In this document: positions 48,140 to 58,639 of the stretch, in pieces
Layout: the number at the start of each line of letters is the position of its first letter
Numbering within the stretch: position 1 is the stretch's first letter
Source of the DNA: Acestrorhynchus altus
Taxonomy: Eukaryota; Chordata; Actinopteri; Characiformes; Acestrorhynchidae
Length of the DNA stretch: 64,000 nt
Assembly: GCA_034509495.1 (NCBI GenBank)
Contig: CM067522.1
Location: 14,830,168-14,894,167, forward strand
Reading direction: 5' to 3'
Program-made: the position numbers and the translations under genes
The notes under the pieces: model-generated
Databases searched by the model: none
What the model saw: only the letters and a program-made list of their open reading frames with translations
Told to the model about the DNA's origin: nothing

Positions 48140-49190
48140 CTCTTCACTGACCTGGTTTTGGGCCTGCTAGAGTGGATTATAGGATATTAAAAATATGTAA
48201 ATATAATCAGTGATTTTATAGGTTCATTGTTTTTTTTTACTTAAGCTTCATGTGTATGTAAATTAACATGGAGAAGTAAAAATGTCAAATTCTAGGTTGA
48301 TAATTTGCTGCGTACAAATAAAGATTCATTGTGTTACTTAGTGTAAATAGAAATTCACAAGACCCACTTTTATTTATTCATTTCATAATTACTAGAATCT
48401 ACTAAGATCCCATTATTTTCCCTCAACAGTGTAATTAGGACATACCAAAATGCCCCCCTAATAAAAGCAAACAATTTTGGAAATTAAATGAAATATGCCA
48501 GTCGTGTTCAATCAATTAAGAGACAGGTTTGAATGGCGTGCTACAGATGGAGGCTAATTACAATCAGCACACTTTGATTTTTTTTTTTTCACTGGCTTGG
48601 AGTAATACTTGCAGCAGTGCTGCGACTGCTGATTCACTACGTGTTTGTGCTTTGATGCTTCACCAGCCAAGATTACCATTCCTGACATATTAGGCTGTGG
48701 GGCAATAACTACTTTATGTTTGTGTGTATGTGTTTTTAAAAGCACTGTTTGTCCCAAAGTGAACAAAGAGCTTTCCATTTATCCTGAAAGGAATCCGTTT
48801 GGGAATTAAGCATCAGTTTATTAATCCTAAAATAGTGAATTATAAAGCACACAATGAACATTACAAAGTCAGTGGGGAATAGTGGCATTTTATGAGCTGT
48901 AGGGATGTGTGTGTATGCTGATGGGATGGGAGGTGGGTTCTTTTGGATGGCCAACATGCTTGAGAGAGTTTTCACTTAAACTGTGTTTAAAAAAACAAAA
49001 AGCAGTCTTTATTGCTGCATAGTTGGTGTTTTGTTTATTTGTTTTTTAAATGTTGCCACTGTCCAATGAAAAACATGTATCTCCAAAACAGGAAAATAAA
49101 TAATGTTGAATTGAAGTTAATGTACAATAAAATTTATTCATTAATATTAGAGCATTTCTATTGGTCTATTCATCCAGAATTATGTACACA
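48140..49190. other. intronic stretch with a dispersed repeat
   Basis: AT-rich. The segment 49040-49160 (CACTGTCCAATGAAAAACAT, ATGTATCTCCAAAACAGG) is a copy of the TCTCCAAAA dispersed repeat. No exon seen. Confidence 0.5.
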
Positions 49191-49198
49191 GTGACTAA

Positions 49199-49270
49199 TT
49201 GATTGATTGATTGATTGGTTGGTTGGTTGGTTGATTGGTTGATTGATTGACTGATTGATTGATTGATTGA
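49199..49270. repeat. (TTGA)n/(TTGG)n microsatellite
   Basis: About 18 tetranucleotide units, TGAT and TGGT types mixed. Confidence 0.95.
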
Positions 49271-49558
49271 AACCATGGAAAAAATAAAAAATAGACAAAT
49301 GGAGATGCATGGTTTTCATTAAATTAGTGTTTGGAGGAAACAAAGAGCACACTTAGTAAAATAACAATTTAGCTACTTGGAATGTGATTGATTTTATTTA
49401 TTTTTATTCGACATATTTTGCTCATGTTGAAAAAGACAATAAATTAACATAGATAATAAATACATAAATTAAACTCTGAGTGCTTTAAACCAGTAAAAAA
49501 GCAAAGATCAAAGTTTAAATCAAAATATAATTATAAAATGATACGTGATCATATAAAA

Positions 49559-49561
<3 letters not shown>

Positions 49562-49651
<90 letters not shown>
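49562..49651. repeat. (AT)45 microsatellite
   Basis: A perfect run of AT, about 90 bp. Confidence 0.95.
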
Positions 49652-49653
<2 letters not shown>

Positions 49654-49654
49654 G

Positions 49655-50100
49655 CATTATATACTGATATGTACAATATATTATTATTTTCTTTTAATTG
49701 CTGCTGATCTGTTTTATAGTTTATAGTAATTATAACACTATCTTGGGAAATTAGCTCTTGTTTTTCATTTTCTTTATTTATTAATAAAATAAAACATATC
49801 AGACATGGGCTGCCAGCATGTATACATTGATAATTGAACAAGCCTTTAGTAACATATTACTGTTACACAAACAGATTCAAGCCACAAGCTCTGCATTACC
49901 ATCGCAAACATGAACTGCCTGTGTAAACACAACCTACTTTATTAAATTAACAAACAGAGCATAGCCTTAACATTTCCCTAAAATCTGTTTTATTTGACTT
50001 TTCTGTTTTACTGAGGAATGTAGATGAGCTTTACTGATAGTTTAATAATCCACCCAATTATGTGGTAATGATTTTTTAATTTGACATTAATACTAGTTTT
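49655..50100. other. intronic stretch, no gene seen
   Basis: AT-rich with no exon or recognised repeat. Confidence 0.4.
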
Positions 50101-50104
50101 ATGA

Positions 50105-50640
50105 GGCTGAAATTTATCAGCTATATCCCTGCGACAGCCGACAGCTTATGAAAAATCCCTGCTGGAAAACAGAATTCCTGAAAGAAGAAGAAAAAAAAGA
50201 AAGAACTGAGAGGCTGTCATATTTCTTCCTCTTCACAAGACAGACACCAGTCTTTGTGCAGAGGAAGGACGTGTAATCCTTGCACATATCTTTTAAGGGC
50301 ATTAATTGAATTTGTGGCCTGACTGCACATGACTGTCCTTCTCCGTTCTCACTGTATGAGCTGGTGTAACCCACCCATACACTATTGATTACATTCAACA
50401 CATCTTGGCAATTAGGAGATGGCACGGCGGTGTAATAAAAGCCTATTAGTGGAGCACGCTGGCAACCGCTCGTCCGAGGTGATGTGGCCGACAGGGGTGG
50501 AGCTCCTGCGGGGGTCGCCACAGGGCCCTGCTCCATTTGCATATCTGCTTGGAGACGCACTGTTGCTGACCCCTTAGCTGAGATCAGTGCGAGAGGCTTT
50601 CACCGCTCAGGAGTTCACCACTGGTTCAAGGTAACAAAAA
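50105..50640. promoter_or_regulatory. candidate conserved non-coding block with POU octamer
   Basis: Long, non-repetitive and balanced. It contains GGGCATTAATTGAATTTG (50297), TGGCAATTAGGAG (50406), GGTGTAATAAAAGCC (50430) and ATTTGCAT at 50535-50542. The open frames on both strands show no known domain. Confidence 0.4.
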
Positions 50641-50675
50641 GTAAGCCTTTGCCATTGATCACTCCTGAAAAAGAA

Positions 50676-50678
<3 letters not shown>

Positions 50679-50708
<30 letters not shown>
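50679..50708. repeat. (AG)n microsatellite
   Basis: About 15 perfect units. Confidence 0.9.
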
Positions 50709-50711
<3 letters not shown>

Positions 50712-50779
50712 AAAATAAAGGGCTGGTTGAAGGGAACGGGAGAACAATTGGAGGCCATGTGCTTTAAATTGGATATAAA

Positions 50780-51610
50780 TTATAAATAAGAGCCATGGAG
50801 GCGATGTCTTCTTCTCCAGTGGTGTGTCGTGCCAGGACCTACACAGGTAAAGAGATTGTTTGGGCAGGAGTTATTGACTCGCTGATTGCCAGCTTGGTAA
50901 ACTTGACCTGAGGCACTGATCACTCGCCAAGCTAGAAGAACCCATTGATGCACACTTGCGTGCACGCACACACCTCAGCCATCTCAGCGCAGCTATCTTC
51001 ATCAATACCGGCCAGACAAAGGTCAATCTAATAAACATGGAGGTCAGCATGGTGGCCATTTGAGAACTCTTTTGGCATGGGCCTTAAAGGTGCTTTTTAA
51101 TTGTATCCCTGCGGGCAGGCCAGTGCACAGGAAAAAAGGAAGGATACCAACCCAAACCCCCACCCCCCGCAAAAAAAAGACGTATCGAGCCAATCCTCTT
51201 TGTACCATGCCGAGAGTGCTCGCAGACAAAGCAGCCACTGCAATGTGAGAAATCAGCGGCTTTGTAAAAATTTCAGCCGTGCTCAATAATGGACAAATGC
51301 TGTTCCAATACAGTACATGGTGAGCGCTTGCTGAGGGAGATAACATGCTGACAGATAACACAATAAAATGACAAATTACAGCATTTAAGAGCTTGGGCCA
51401 CTGTCACTCTCGCCACACAGAGGTGCCTTAAGGACCTCAAAAAGGTTTGATGAGGACTTTGAAAGGTACGATGGGGACTTGAGGTGTACATGTCACTCCT
51501 CCAGAGCCCAGTGACCCGAACATGGGAATTCTTTAACCTGCCGCGAGAGGCAGAAACCGAGCCTTTCCGTGGATGAACTGATAGCTGTGCTTTAGTCACC
51601 AGAGAGAACA
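50780..51610. promoter_or_regulatory. candidate conserved non-coding block near the arb2a 3' end
   Basis: About 0.8 kb of non-repetitive DNA just before the terminal exon. It includes GACAGATAACACAATAAAAT (51351), GACAAATTACAGCA (51371), GTGCTCAATAATGGAC (51281), and purine-rich GGTTTGATGAGGAC and GTACGATGGGGAC spaced about 20 bases. None of the open frames continues into the terminal exon. Confidence 0.4.
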
Positions 51611-51649
51611 CTCAATCTTCCAACGGTGGTGGTCAGTGCTTCCATTGTT

Positions 51650-52015
51650 TATCACTTTGCATATGTTTCAATAAATGAAAACGCTGGTAAGTGAATATAT
51701 GGAACACGATACGGTGCAAGCTCATGTGTGGCACTCTAGTGCTTGGCACCAGAACGAGATAAATCTATTATTTCAGTTTGTTTTAATGCAGGCACCTAAA
51801 TTCAGAAGTGAAATTGCTTTTCTTAAATAATTAATTAAACAATTAATTGCCAGAATCACATTGTCAAAAAATAGAAAACAAAAAATTTGAGATACAAGGT
51901 ATGTGCACGACAGCAACAATATATATAGGTTGCACAGACAATACCACCCCTCCCATGTACAATGCATTCCCCAGTGTATCCTGTGATCAGTATCTGCTTA
52001 GCATCTTCACTACAT
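51650..52015. other. intron just upstream of the terminal exon
   Basis: AT-rich with a possible branch-point region before 52019. No further exon seen. Confidence 0.5.
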
Positions 52016-52018
52016 ATG

Positions 52019-52046
52019 CTTGTTGTGTGTTTCTACACATTTGCAG
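52019..52046 (+). other. arb2a: 3' splice site of the last arb2a intron
   Basis: A T-rich run (TGTGTTTCTACACATTTGCAG) ends in AG at 52045-52046, and the reading frame opens directly after it. The open frame upstream of this point contains no recognisable protein, while the frame after it matches the ARB2A tail, so this is the best acceptor. A second AG lies about 7 bases into the exon but would break the frame. Confidence 0.7.
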
Positions 52047-52204
52047 GCACCGAGAGGCACGAGCTAACTTCATGGAAAAGCTTCCACTCCATCTTCAAGT
52101 TCTTCGACAAACACCTGCAGCATATGGAAGATGGGGATGAAGAGGAGCCCTCCACCATAGTGACCACACGCAGCACCAACCGAGCCAAGCACGACGACTT
52201 ATAG
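52047..52204 (+). CDS. arb2a: terminal coding exon of arb2a (fam172a), C-terminal 51 residues
   Basis: The exon follows a pyrimidine-rich stretch and an acceptor ending TTTGCAG (AG at 52045-52046), and it runs in phase 1 to a TAG at 52202-52204. It encodes 51 residues after a split codon. The start reads TERHELTSWKSF, then SIFKFFDKHL, then an acidic stretch (MEDGDEEEP), a basic TTRSTNRAK, and the C-terminus KHDDL. From memory of the family, vertebrate ARB2A (FAM172A) ends with the same ERHELTSWKSF core and a basic tail finishing in a KHEEL-like ER-retrieval signal. The protein has an Arb2-type alpha/beta-hydrolase-like domain and has been linked to AGO2 and alternative splicing. That domain lies in exons upstream of this window, so only the tail is seen. 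The middle of the tail looks divergent from mammals, as expected for a disordered segment. Identity is from recall, not from an alignment. Confidence 0.78.
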
Positions 52205-52394
52205 AATGTTTAAGAACATCCAGGAACATCAGAATTGCCTTCCTCAACCTTCTGCCAGTTTCCTCCATTTCAATTAATAAGAAATAACCCGCCTCGAGGC
52301 CCTCTCCCCCAACATATTGTCTCATGCCTTGGAGTGTGGGGTCGCTGTGTATACATCAGAATAGCGTTTTGCATTACTTCTAGATGAGTGCAAC

Positions 52395-52560
52395 TGTCAA
52401 AGCAATATGGCTCCACTGCTTGTACCTCCCCTGGGCGGCTGTGCGGATTTGGTGGTGGCCCATCGGTGGCCAGATTAAGGCTGACAGGCGGCTCCGCACT
52501 GCGCCTCGCGATGCACCTCTAATTGTCCTGACATCGCTCTGAACTGAGCTAAAGCCTGGG
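52395..52560. promoter_or_regulatory. GC-richer block inside the 3' UTR
   Basis: GGCGGCTGTGCGGATTTGGT, GGCCCATCGGTGGCCAG and CGCACTGCGCCTCGCGATGC stand out from the AT-rich UTR and contain several CpGs. It may be an RNA-level element, or an enhancer-type block overlapping the UTR. Confidence 0.3.
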
Positions 52561-54273
52561 AAACACACACATATATACACACTTATACACACACATTTAT
52601 CCCCCCGGTCCTAGAGCCCACTCGCAGCCCTTGAAAAGCTCTACCTTTTTCCTTTTTCAGTTTTCAGCTCTTGCCTTGACCTGGGTCAAATATGTATTTG
52701 AAGTGCTGCCGAGGGTTGGACATTTTCATACTTCAAATTCCGGACTTGTGGCCAGTTCTGGGATTTGTTCAGCTATGTGGCTCGAACAATACTTGCAATA
52801 CTTGCAATGATTTCACACATAAATGTACATATTTGATGCAGACATTCCTTGCTTTCCTGGCCACCAAGTCAAATTTGACTTGCTTTATAATCGTATTAGC
52901 ATCTGCAGAATTCTGACTTGTACATGGAATACCAGGAGGAGGAATATCCTGAAATAGCATGCTATATGTTTAAATAAGTTATTCCTGCTTTTAAATCACT
53001 TAAAGCCACGTATGAGGAGGGAGTTTTAGGGATATCTCCTTTGAGCAGGAAGATAAGTCAATTCAGCAGTGTCCTAATATCTGTCGCATCCTTCCTGCAT
53101 GGCAGGATTGGGAGGGTTAATATCCAAAGCATAAAAGGGATCCTTTGAGATGTTTGCACAATGTATCCTCCCTTTTTTTCCATCTCTCATGCCTGTTAAA
53201 TCTCACATTCAGAACATCACACTGACATCTTCTGCTCTCCCCCTAAAGCTCATGTTATGTCAATTTCTTGGCATAAACAAAAGACATTGTCTTCAGGACA
53301 ATGTGGTATTAGTCAAGGCTTAGAGATATGTCACTCAAGCACATCAACACATCCCTCTGCTTTAACTCAAAAAGTAATCTTCCCAGACTGCATCCCTGTT
53401 GTTGGAAAAAAAAAGCAGCGGCATGAATTTGAGATCTTTGAAGGTAGGCTGTTTCTAGGTTTGAAAGGGTAATTTGCATATTTTACATGTCATTTTAACC
53501 AAAATAAACGAGTGAGTGATGTGATATTTTGAGACATTGAAGACGTTTGAGAAATGCACTAAATATATCCACATCCAAGAGTCTCAGATGCTTTTAGGCT
53601 TTTTTTTTTTTGGCTCGGAACTATTTTTAATGCAGACTTGAATATTAAACTTTTAATAGACTAGTAGACCTGAAAATATGCACAAGTTTTTATCTTTAAT
53701 TGCAACACATTGCTTATTACAGCTAAATTGGAGAAGTTAAAGCCTCTGGAATTTGAATAGCGATGCCTTAGGAATAAACAAGACAAATTAACTTCATCTT
53801 CCTGTTTAATTTTTCTTTTCTTTTTTTTTCTTTTTCTTTTTTGGATAGACTACTACTGAGCCATATGTGAGCTGATCATGTGTGTGAATGAGAAGTGCAG
53901 CCTTAAACCAAATCAAAATGCCAGGCCTACATTTGATATGTAAATTCTGAATCATTTTAAAGATTGCTATTTTTTAATCGAGTGATTTCTACATTTATAT
54001 GGAGCAGTCTGATTCACTTTGAAGTGGGGTAGAGTTTATTGCTGAAATGATTAGACTTTTTCATCTTGTATGGGCTTCTTTTGTGAGGTTTTCATGCTTG
54101 CTCTCTTCGTTTCTGTTTTGCAACTCATTTTAAACTGTTAGAAGATCGTCTTCGACGTCCTTCGACATGATTGTATTTTCAGTCTTTTTGGAATATTTGT
54201 TCATGTGGTGCAAGGGTTTTTGAATTTTATCTTTTTTTTTATTGCTGATCTGCAAGAAACAAGGCTGTTATGG

Positions 54274-54279
54274 AATAAA
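54274..54279 (+). terminator. arb2a: candidate polyadenylation signal AATAAA
   Basis: This is a canonical hexamer about 2.07 kb after the stop codon, with a G-rich element 16-25 bases downstream. Earlier hexamers at 53504 and 53773 could give shorter transcripts. Confidence 0.45.
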
Positions 54280-54339
54280 CACTTTTCTAATCTTATGGGG
54301 GGTGACACCATTGGGTTTTATTTTCTTTTTATCCTGTCT

Positions 54340-54475
54340 TCAAAAATAAAGGTTCCTTAGTGGTTCTTGGACATATACAGTTCCAGGAACACTTTTGAAG
54401 CCAATGAGTGGTTCTACTATGGCCTCCCTCAAAAGAACCCCTTTCGGCACCTTTGCTTTTGTAGACTTTGCAAAT
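54340..54475 (+). repeat. GGTTCTTT-family repeat
   Basis: AAAGGTTCCTTAGTGGTTCT, GTTCCAGGAACAC, GAGTGGTTCTACTATGGC and CAAAAGAACCCC form worn palindromic words. It lies right after the inferred transcript end. Confidence 0.65.
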
Positions 54476-54479
54476 TTGT

Positions 54480-55480
54480 GCTTCTAATGTAGAAATAAGC
54501 CTTTATTGGAGGTTTTCTTCCTGCAGTCTCACTCTGAGTCACACTATTTACAATCCAGCTCTCGTGAAGGCATCGCTTTCAGCGCAAGGAGTTGTGGGGT
54601 CAGGGGTCAGAGCTCCGATAAGGCCGCCTGGCTGCCCCGTTCCCAGGGAAGGTGAGCCGCCATCCTCACCTGCTCAGCTCACGTAACAGCGCCACAGCTC
54701 CGCCGAGAAAGAGGAGAGGAGAGGCCTGCACGCACAATGAGGCCAGTGTTAAACACAAGAAGTGTCAGTCAAAGCAGCAGCAGATCAGATGGAGCCCAAA
54801 CTAGCACGTTTCTCCTAAACACGCCAGGGACAGGACACAGCGCTACAGTTACTTTAAATGAACTGCAGCCTTTAACCAGGACCGACACTAATTAAAGTGC
54901 TATCACTTTAGCTTGAGCTTTCATCTGCAGCTCTTGTTTGGAAAATAGTTTCATATTTTGCTGTGGAGGATGGTGAAGACAACAACATGCATATCAGTAA
55001 TACTGATCACAGGTTCTAGAATGAGACAAAAGCTTCCAAAACTGCTCGACAATCTAGACGGACGTTTACTATAACAGTTCATGAAAGCTAACAAAATTAG
55101 TCCAAAAATGCATCTTCTATGGCAGTGGTTTATGATCATACTAAAACATCTGAATACCACCTGCAAGTTATTTCACAGGAACATTGTGCAACACATATAC
55201 ACATACAGTGTAGGCTAGACTTATGTCATCTCTTGATGTTTTTCACCAACTGTGTGGAGTTTCCCACTTCTGCAGGCTAGCATGATGGGATGTTTCACTG
55301 GTGTTTGTGGTCAATAATGTGTGTCTAATGAAACATCTCAGAAAGTTTGAGACAGAAGAACACAGCAGGAGTGAAATATAGTGACCTACATGGCATGCCC
55401 TTGTATCGTTTGTCTGTTATTCAATCATTTATTCTAATGCCAGAACTATTGTGAATTACTTGGTAACCATTTGGTTTAGA
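54480..55480. other. intergenic stretch, no gene seen
   Basis: Includes a GC-richer segment (54530-54900) with ACTAATTAAAGTGC (54887). No exon or recognised repeat. Confidence 0.4.
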
Positions 55481-55484
55481 ATAT

Positions 55485-55620
55485 TGTCTCTGTCCAATCA
55501 AAACCATGTATCTCCAAAATGGCAGCTTTACAGGAGAATGCTCTTAAATTTGAATGGAGGCTAATGTAAAATAAAAGCTTGTTTTACTAATTTTATTGGT
55601 AGAATGTGGTTTAGCAACTT
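55485..55620. repeat. dispersed repeat, TCTCCAAAA family
   Basis: CTGTCCAATCAAAACCATGT then ATCTCCAAAATGGCAGCTTT and ACAGGAGAATGC. This is the best-preserved of the four copies in the window. Confidence 0.6.
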
Positions 55621-55815
55621 TGATTTTAATAGTAAATTTGCATTAACCGGAGGTGGGAAGTAAGGAAGTAGAAGTATTCTGTGCTTTATTTGAACATTTC
55701 TGTCTTAATAATTAAGAATGCTTGTTTTAACTGTTTTTAATTTAAATGCTTTTATTCGTTTGAACCTTTTTATTGGTTCTTCAAGGGTTCTTTAGAAAAA
55801 CAAATAGAACCAAGA

Positions 55816-56008
55816 AAGGGTTCTTCGGATTGATGGAGGATGTGCTGTAGAGGGTTCTATATAAGACCTTTTTGGAAAGGGTTTAATAGCACCGAAATTG
55901 ATTCTATTGTTACAAACTGCCCTTTTGGTACTATATAGAGTCCTTTTCAAAAACGTTCTATATAGAACCCTCTACAGCATATTCTTCATCAATCTGAAGA
56001 GCCCTTTC
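55816..56008. repeat. long inverted repeat (hairpin), GGTTCTTT family
   Basis: The left arm (55816-55881) and the reverse complement of the right arm (55942-56008) align over about 66 bases. They share GATTGATG, ATGTGCTGTAGAGGGTTCTA versus ATATGCTGTAGAGGGTTCTA, and TTTTTGG/TTTTTGA. The spacer is about 60 bp. No coding capacity. Confidence 0.8.
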
Positions 56009-56009
56009 A

Positions 56010-58595
56010 TCATGCAAAGGGATCTTGCAATGTTCGGGATTCTATGTAGTACCATTGTCTTTGCTTCAGGAACCATCAGTGTGTACCTTTATGTAGCCCA
56101 GATTACTATAAATATCTGTCTGATTCAAACCAAAGTGTCAGAATTGAGTGACAGAGGACGATCTATCCAATACTCTGAGGAAATTAACCAGTCATTGGTT
56201 CATAGAGAAGTACTGTTCCATGTAAAATCACTAAAGTCCAAATCTGACAGCCAGGTAAAGTGCAATGTTTTCCCACTTTTATGCTCTGTGTACTCAGAGG
56301 CATCTATGCACAATTATCTAACAGTGCTTCATATCGATTAAACTTGTTAAACCAGTTATTCCAGTGAGGAAGGTGTGTTGGGGTTTTCACTGGTTTGATG
56401 AGCAAGTTTCCGAATCTGAATAGACAACATTGACAGAGATTAACATTCCTGTATCTTTTAAACCAATCTCTTAAAATAACTAGAAACCAATATCAGTCGA
56501 ACAGGAGTGGAGTAGTTGGGTTGTTGATTTCAGATGGATGGCATAAGTTCTAACTTTGCTCATTTGAAACTGACATTGATTTGATAAAATTATAATAGGA
56601 AATGAATAATGAAACCATACATATCTAAGCTAAATATGTCAAATATTAAGGTAACATTGGACAGAAAGAGGCTGTTAGTCTTAATCACATCAGGGTATCA
56701 GAATTGAGAATATATATATGTTATATGTATATATTGTTACATACATCATCTGATGAATATCAAACTGATAAATTCAGGGTTTAAATTGTTCTTTTTAGTT
56801 TTGTGATTAAAATGTCATTTGTATGATTTAGCAGATTTACACTCGCTCAAATCAAGGAATTCAAATCTCGTTAAACATTTTTGTGCTACACTGTAAATCA
56901 TTCTTCATACATTTTACTCAAGTATTTACTCATTTGGAGTATTTGTTCTTTTACTGAATTTTGAGGCTTGTGTTCTTCTACCACCTTCGGTAATAAATTA
57001 CTTCCATCATATTATTAATACAAATGTTCGCAGCAGAATGAAGGTAGAACACGCTGACCAAACCTCCTGCAACAGACACCTTCATTCTTCTGTCTGCAGC
57101 TGTCTTAGGCATGTCCAGGAAAAGATCTGCTGAGCTAAATGGACCAGAGGTAATGAGAAAAGGATGCATAGACACTCCCAACATCCAACAACAGGTTTGG
57201 CACAACATCCAGGCTTTTCTGCATCTGTTTGTTTAGTCAGTGTGCTTAGATTCTTGATATGATATGTCTTAGGCTGTCATGCAGAAGAGTCTAAAAGTGG
57301 AATATAGACAGTTTACATGACAGAAAGACGTTCAGGAGACACTTCACTACCAGAGCTGCTTTTGACTGCAGTTGCTGGGAATGAAATCCCTCACTGTGGA
57401 TGCTTACAATGTGGTTTCTTCCACAAGGTGGTTTTGCATGTTTTCTCCTCCTGCCTTAAATTTGGTGGTGAGCTCTAGTCTGAGTGAAGCTGTCCTGCCT
57501 CTCCCCAACTCTCCACAGCTCTGACACTTCTCTATTTGCATAATTATATGCTCGCCTCTGAAGGGAGATCTAACCCTTACACTTTACGGGTCAACAAACT
57601 GCAACAATCAATGTTTTATTGTGTCTTGAATAAAAGAAATCTGAAACACTGCGTGTATGTGCCTCTCTCTCAATATCAGTTTGTCTCTGATCTATTTATC
57701 CATCTATCTATACATTTATTCATCTATGTGTCCTAGCTAATTATCCAGCTTTAATATTCATGTCTTCTTGTTTATATGATTTTTAGTCCATTCTTCCATC
57801 CACCCTTCTATACGTTCTTTCATCCATGCCTCCAGTTTTCCATTTTCTTATTTTATTGGTCCCATAAGCCATTCCTCCATAAGCCATCATTCCTCACATC
57901 ATTTTGACCATCCCTTCATCCCTCTATCCCTCTTTCCATGTGTACTTTCTGCGTTTTCTATTCATATTCCTATTCTGTCTTTTTATGAAGTGGTTATGGG
58001 TCCAGTTATCCACTCTTGCAGTTATCTATCTGTCCATCTGCACTGTTTACCCATTTTTCTTCACATGTATTAATATTGTTATTATTGAAGGTTATTGGTG
58101 CCATAATTCATACTTCCTGCCACACCTAAATCTATTCATCCATCCATCCCTGCATATTCAGTTTGGATGAGTGGTCATTACTCTGTGGACTGCCCTCAGC
58201 GTCACGCCCACACACCTTGTGTGTGTGAGGTTGCTCCTCCCTGCGTGTTAAGCTGAAGCCCTGTTTGGGGGATCAGGTCACTGTAGTGGACAGCAGCTGC
58301 TGCCAGAGGCGTTTTATATGGCTTTAATGGCAGCTTTTAGGCTCCAGCACTCTGGACCATGCCGCCCTTTCAATTTTCTCCTCTCTGATACTGCAGGTCA
58401 TAAAGACCCCCGAGTAAAAAGCCCTGGCACTGAAATCAAATACGTTTCAGCAATTGGATCAGAGTTTTTGGAGGGGGGCTGGGGGGCGAAGGATGGGGGT
58501 CTTCTCATCTAGGTAATGTGAAGATATAAGGGGGGGTTAAAATGAGACTTTGGTGATTATGAAGCTTTAGTCTGAAATGCAAGAAAACAGCAAAG
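56010..58595. other. intergenic stretch, no gene seen
   Basis: Mostly AT-rich. 57680-58170 is enriched in ATCCATCTATCTATACATTT-type words (worn ATCC/ATCT repeats). Open frames carry no recognisable domain. Confidence 0.45.
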
Positions 58596-58600
58596 TGCAT

Positions 58601-58639
58601 GTGATGATGATGATGATGTGTGTGTGTGTGTGTGTGTGT
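58601..58639. repeat. (GAT)n-(GT)n compound microsatellite
   Basis: Five GAT units followed by about 11 GT units. Confidence 0.9.

Larger units (their letters stand above)
1..52046 (+). other. arb2a: last intron of arb2a (left end outside window)
   Basis: No upstream ARB2A exon was recognised in the 52 kb before the terminal exon. The interval holds repeats, transposon relics and candidate regulatory blocks only. The long open frames here are microsatellite or transposon translations. A small internal exon could have been missed by eye, so the single-intron reading is an inference. Confidence 0.5.
52205..54295 (+). other. arb2a: arb2a 3' untranslated region (extent inferred)
   Basis: This stretch after the stop codon has no plausible further coding exon. 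The polyadenylation hexamer AATAAA occurs at 53504, 53773 and 54274. The last is followed by TCTTATGGGGGGTG, a G-rich context typical of a cleavage region, so it is the preferred end. The second half (about 53500-54250) is AT-rich with long T runs, as in many vertebrate 3' UTRs. A GC-richer block at 52395-52560 stands out. Another AATAAA at 54345 lies inside an interspersed repeat and is less likely. The end is inferred from hexamers alone. Confidence 0.5.

Noticed and set aside
49515..49841. 108-codon minus-strand open frame
   Set aside because: The Tyr-Ile repeat comes from the (AT)45 run.
50117..50560. 147-codon minus-strand open frame near the arb2a 3' end
   Set aside because: No domain, and it lies in a block with many enhancer-like words. 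Codon pattern not convincing.
55816..56008. CRISPR-like or microRNA gene
   Set aside because: No spaced direct repeats. The arms belong to a dispersed repeat family also found elsewhere in the window, so a transposon relic is the simpler reading.
55898..56341. 147-codon open frame
   Set aside because: It starts inside the hairpin repeat and has no recognisable domain.
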